Positions 63,235 through 64,000 of a stretch of 64,000 nt of DNA are shown here, one piece after another. The position numbers and the translations under genes were made by a program. Origin of the DNA: Winogradskyella pelagia (lineage in GTDB: Bacteria; Bacteroidota; Bacteroidia; Flavobacteriales; Flavobacteriaceae). The notes under the pieces are model-generated. The model was not told where the DNA came from. It searched no databases and saw only the letters and a program-made list of their open reading frames with translations. Numbering within the stretch: position 1 is the stretch's first letter; the number at the start of each line of letters is the position of its first letter. The stretch covers positions 248,001 through 312,000 of the forward strand of contig NZ_JAGEVF010000004.1 in the NCBI RefSeq assembly GCF_017581965.1. The letters are read 5' to 3'.

Positions 63235-63789
63235 ATGAGCAAACCTGAAAAAGGCAACCTACTCATTGCCGAGCCATCAATTATAGGCGATTTATCTTTT
63301 AATCGTGCGGTCATTCTGCTTGCAGATCATAATCCATTAGGTTCTGTAGGCTTTATTCTTAACAAACCATTAGACTACAATTTAAAGGACCTTATTGAAG
63401 GGACCGAATCTGAATTTCCTATATATAACGGTGGCCCTGTTGAGCAAGACAATCTTTATTTTATTCATAAATCCCCTGACCTCATTCCAAACAGCATTGA
63501 AATTTCTAACGGTATCTTTTGGGGAGGCGATTTTAATATTGTTATTAATCTGATTAATGCTAATCAAATTTCAAATGACGATATTAAATTTTTCTTGGGC
63601 TACTCTGGCTGGGCAGAACAGCAATTGGTGGACGAATTAGAATCTAACGCTTGGCTGGTTACAAAAAATGTTCACAATAAAGATATTATCGCCAAGTCTT
63701 GCAGTACGTTTTGGCGCGACAAAATGTTAGAACTGGGTGGTAATTACAGTATTTGGTCTAATGCACCCGAGAACCCCAGTTACAACTAA
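63235..63789 (+). CDS. YqgE/AlgH family protein
   Basis: 184 aa. KGNLLIAEPSIIGDLSFNRA start, ILNKPLDYNLKDLI, YNGGPVEQDNLYFIH and FLGYSGWAEQQLVDEL are family signatures. Function is unknown, although the family is widely conserved. Its stop overlaps that of the convergent aminotransferase by 3 bp. Confidence 0.93.
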   Translation: MSKPEKGNLLIAEPSIIGDLSFNRAVILLADHNPLGSVGFILNKPLDYNLKDLIEGTESEFPIYNGGPVEQDNLYFIHKSPDLIPNSIEISNGIFWGGDFNIVINLINANQISNDDIKFFLGYSGWAEQQLVDELESNAWLVTKNVHNKDIIAKSCSTFWRDKMLELGGNYSIWSNAPENPSYN

Positions 63790-64000
63790 CCCAATCTCAA
63801 CTTTGTATTTAATTTGGCCAAAGTGGCTTTGGCAAATGTATTGCCATATATCTTTTTACGGTATTTGGTTATGGGAACTATACCTAAAATAACGTTGGTT
63901 ATAAAGAGCTCATCCGCCTTTTGGAGTTCAAAGGGGCTAATTGATGCTTCTTCAAAGTAAATATTAACGTCACTAGAAAGGATATCTATGATTTGCTTGC
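63786..64000 (-). CDS. Class IV aminotransferase, C-terminal fragment
   Basis: About 71 codons are visible; the start lies beyond the window. YFEEASISPFELQKADELFI, then TNVILGIVPITKY, match the C-terminal part of branched-chain/D-amino-acid aminotransferases or aminodeoxychorismate lyase. The specific reaction cannot be chosen from this fragment. Confidence 0.85.
   Translation of the reverse strand, partial: KQIIDILSSDVNIYFEEASISPFELQKADELFITNVILGIVPITKYRKKIYGNTFAKATLAKLNTKLRLG

Noticed and set aside
1-64000. CRISPR arrays, rRNA operons, intact insertion sequences or prophage structural genes
   Set aside because: I looked for regularly spaced repeats, rRNA-like segments and transposase-like frames and saw none; the only mobile signature is the island integrase.

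Overview
The window is AT-rich chromosomal DNA of a marine flavobacterium (Flavobacteriaceae, Bacteroidota). The evidence is a green-type proton-pumping proteorhodopsin with a divergent blh retinal-synthesis gene, a fused CcsB-CcsA cytochrome c assembly protein, the bacillithiol gene bshB1, a MurA with Asp in place of the catalytic Cys, families typical of this group (DUF2911, DUF3108, DUF4290, DUF6428, TIGR03643, Lacal_2735), and promoters of the Bacteroidota TTG / TAnnTTTG type.

Region 1 (1-7077) is the integrase end of a genomic island placed next to the 3' end of tRNA-Ser(TGA). All its genes read away from the tRNA: a tyrosine recombinase of the Bacteroidota type, an excisionase-like HTH protein, a winged-helix-like protein of unknown role, an XRE regulator, then hsdM-hsdS of a Type I restriction system. 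The hsdS spacer carries a 12-bp tandem repeat. After hsdS comes the start of a PrrC-like anticodon-nuclease ATPase that runs off the window.

Region 2 (7078-42241) is mostly core genome. It holds two tandem M28 peptidases, tRNA-His, bshB1, an SLC13 transporter, pckA, a Cys/Met PLP enzyme, the blh/proteorhodopsin pair, a MATE exporter, a three-gene membrane operon, ccsBA, mscL, a six-gene run around a UbiA prenyltransferase and a Maf pyrophosphatase, an MscS-like channel, corA, a secreted PIG-L protein, an SSS symporter with a tiny partner ORF, and an arsenic operon (arsR, DUF6428, ACR3, LMW-PTP-type reductase).

Region 3 (42242-56664) is the most notable part: about 14 kb of same-strand, tightly packed genes for photoprotection and light-driven DNA repair. 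There are four different photolyase/cryptochrome-family proteins. With them are GTP cyclohydrolase I (pterin supply), a flavin-reductase-like protein, two SDR proteins, an ABC1 kinase, DUF2256, TIGR03643, a glutathione peroxidase, TspO, an SRPBCC protein and a TetR-like protein. The two apparent transcription units start at 42676 and 51202.

The key new observation is that both of those promoters, and the blh/proteorhodopsin intergenic region (two adjacent copies), carry the same inverted repeat: TTGTTYAA, exactly 16 bp, then TTAAACAW. This links proteorhodopsin, retinal synthesis and the photolyase units into one probable light regulon. No candidate regulator of the MerR/CarH type is seen in the window.

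Region 4 (56665-64000) returns to core functions: murA, DUF4290, DUF493, a small AAA ATPase, recQ, fmt, HU, YqgE and a partial class IV aminotransferase.
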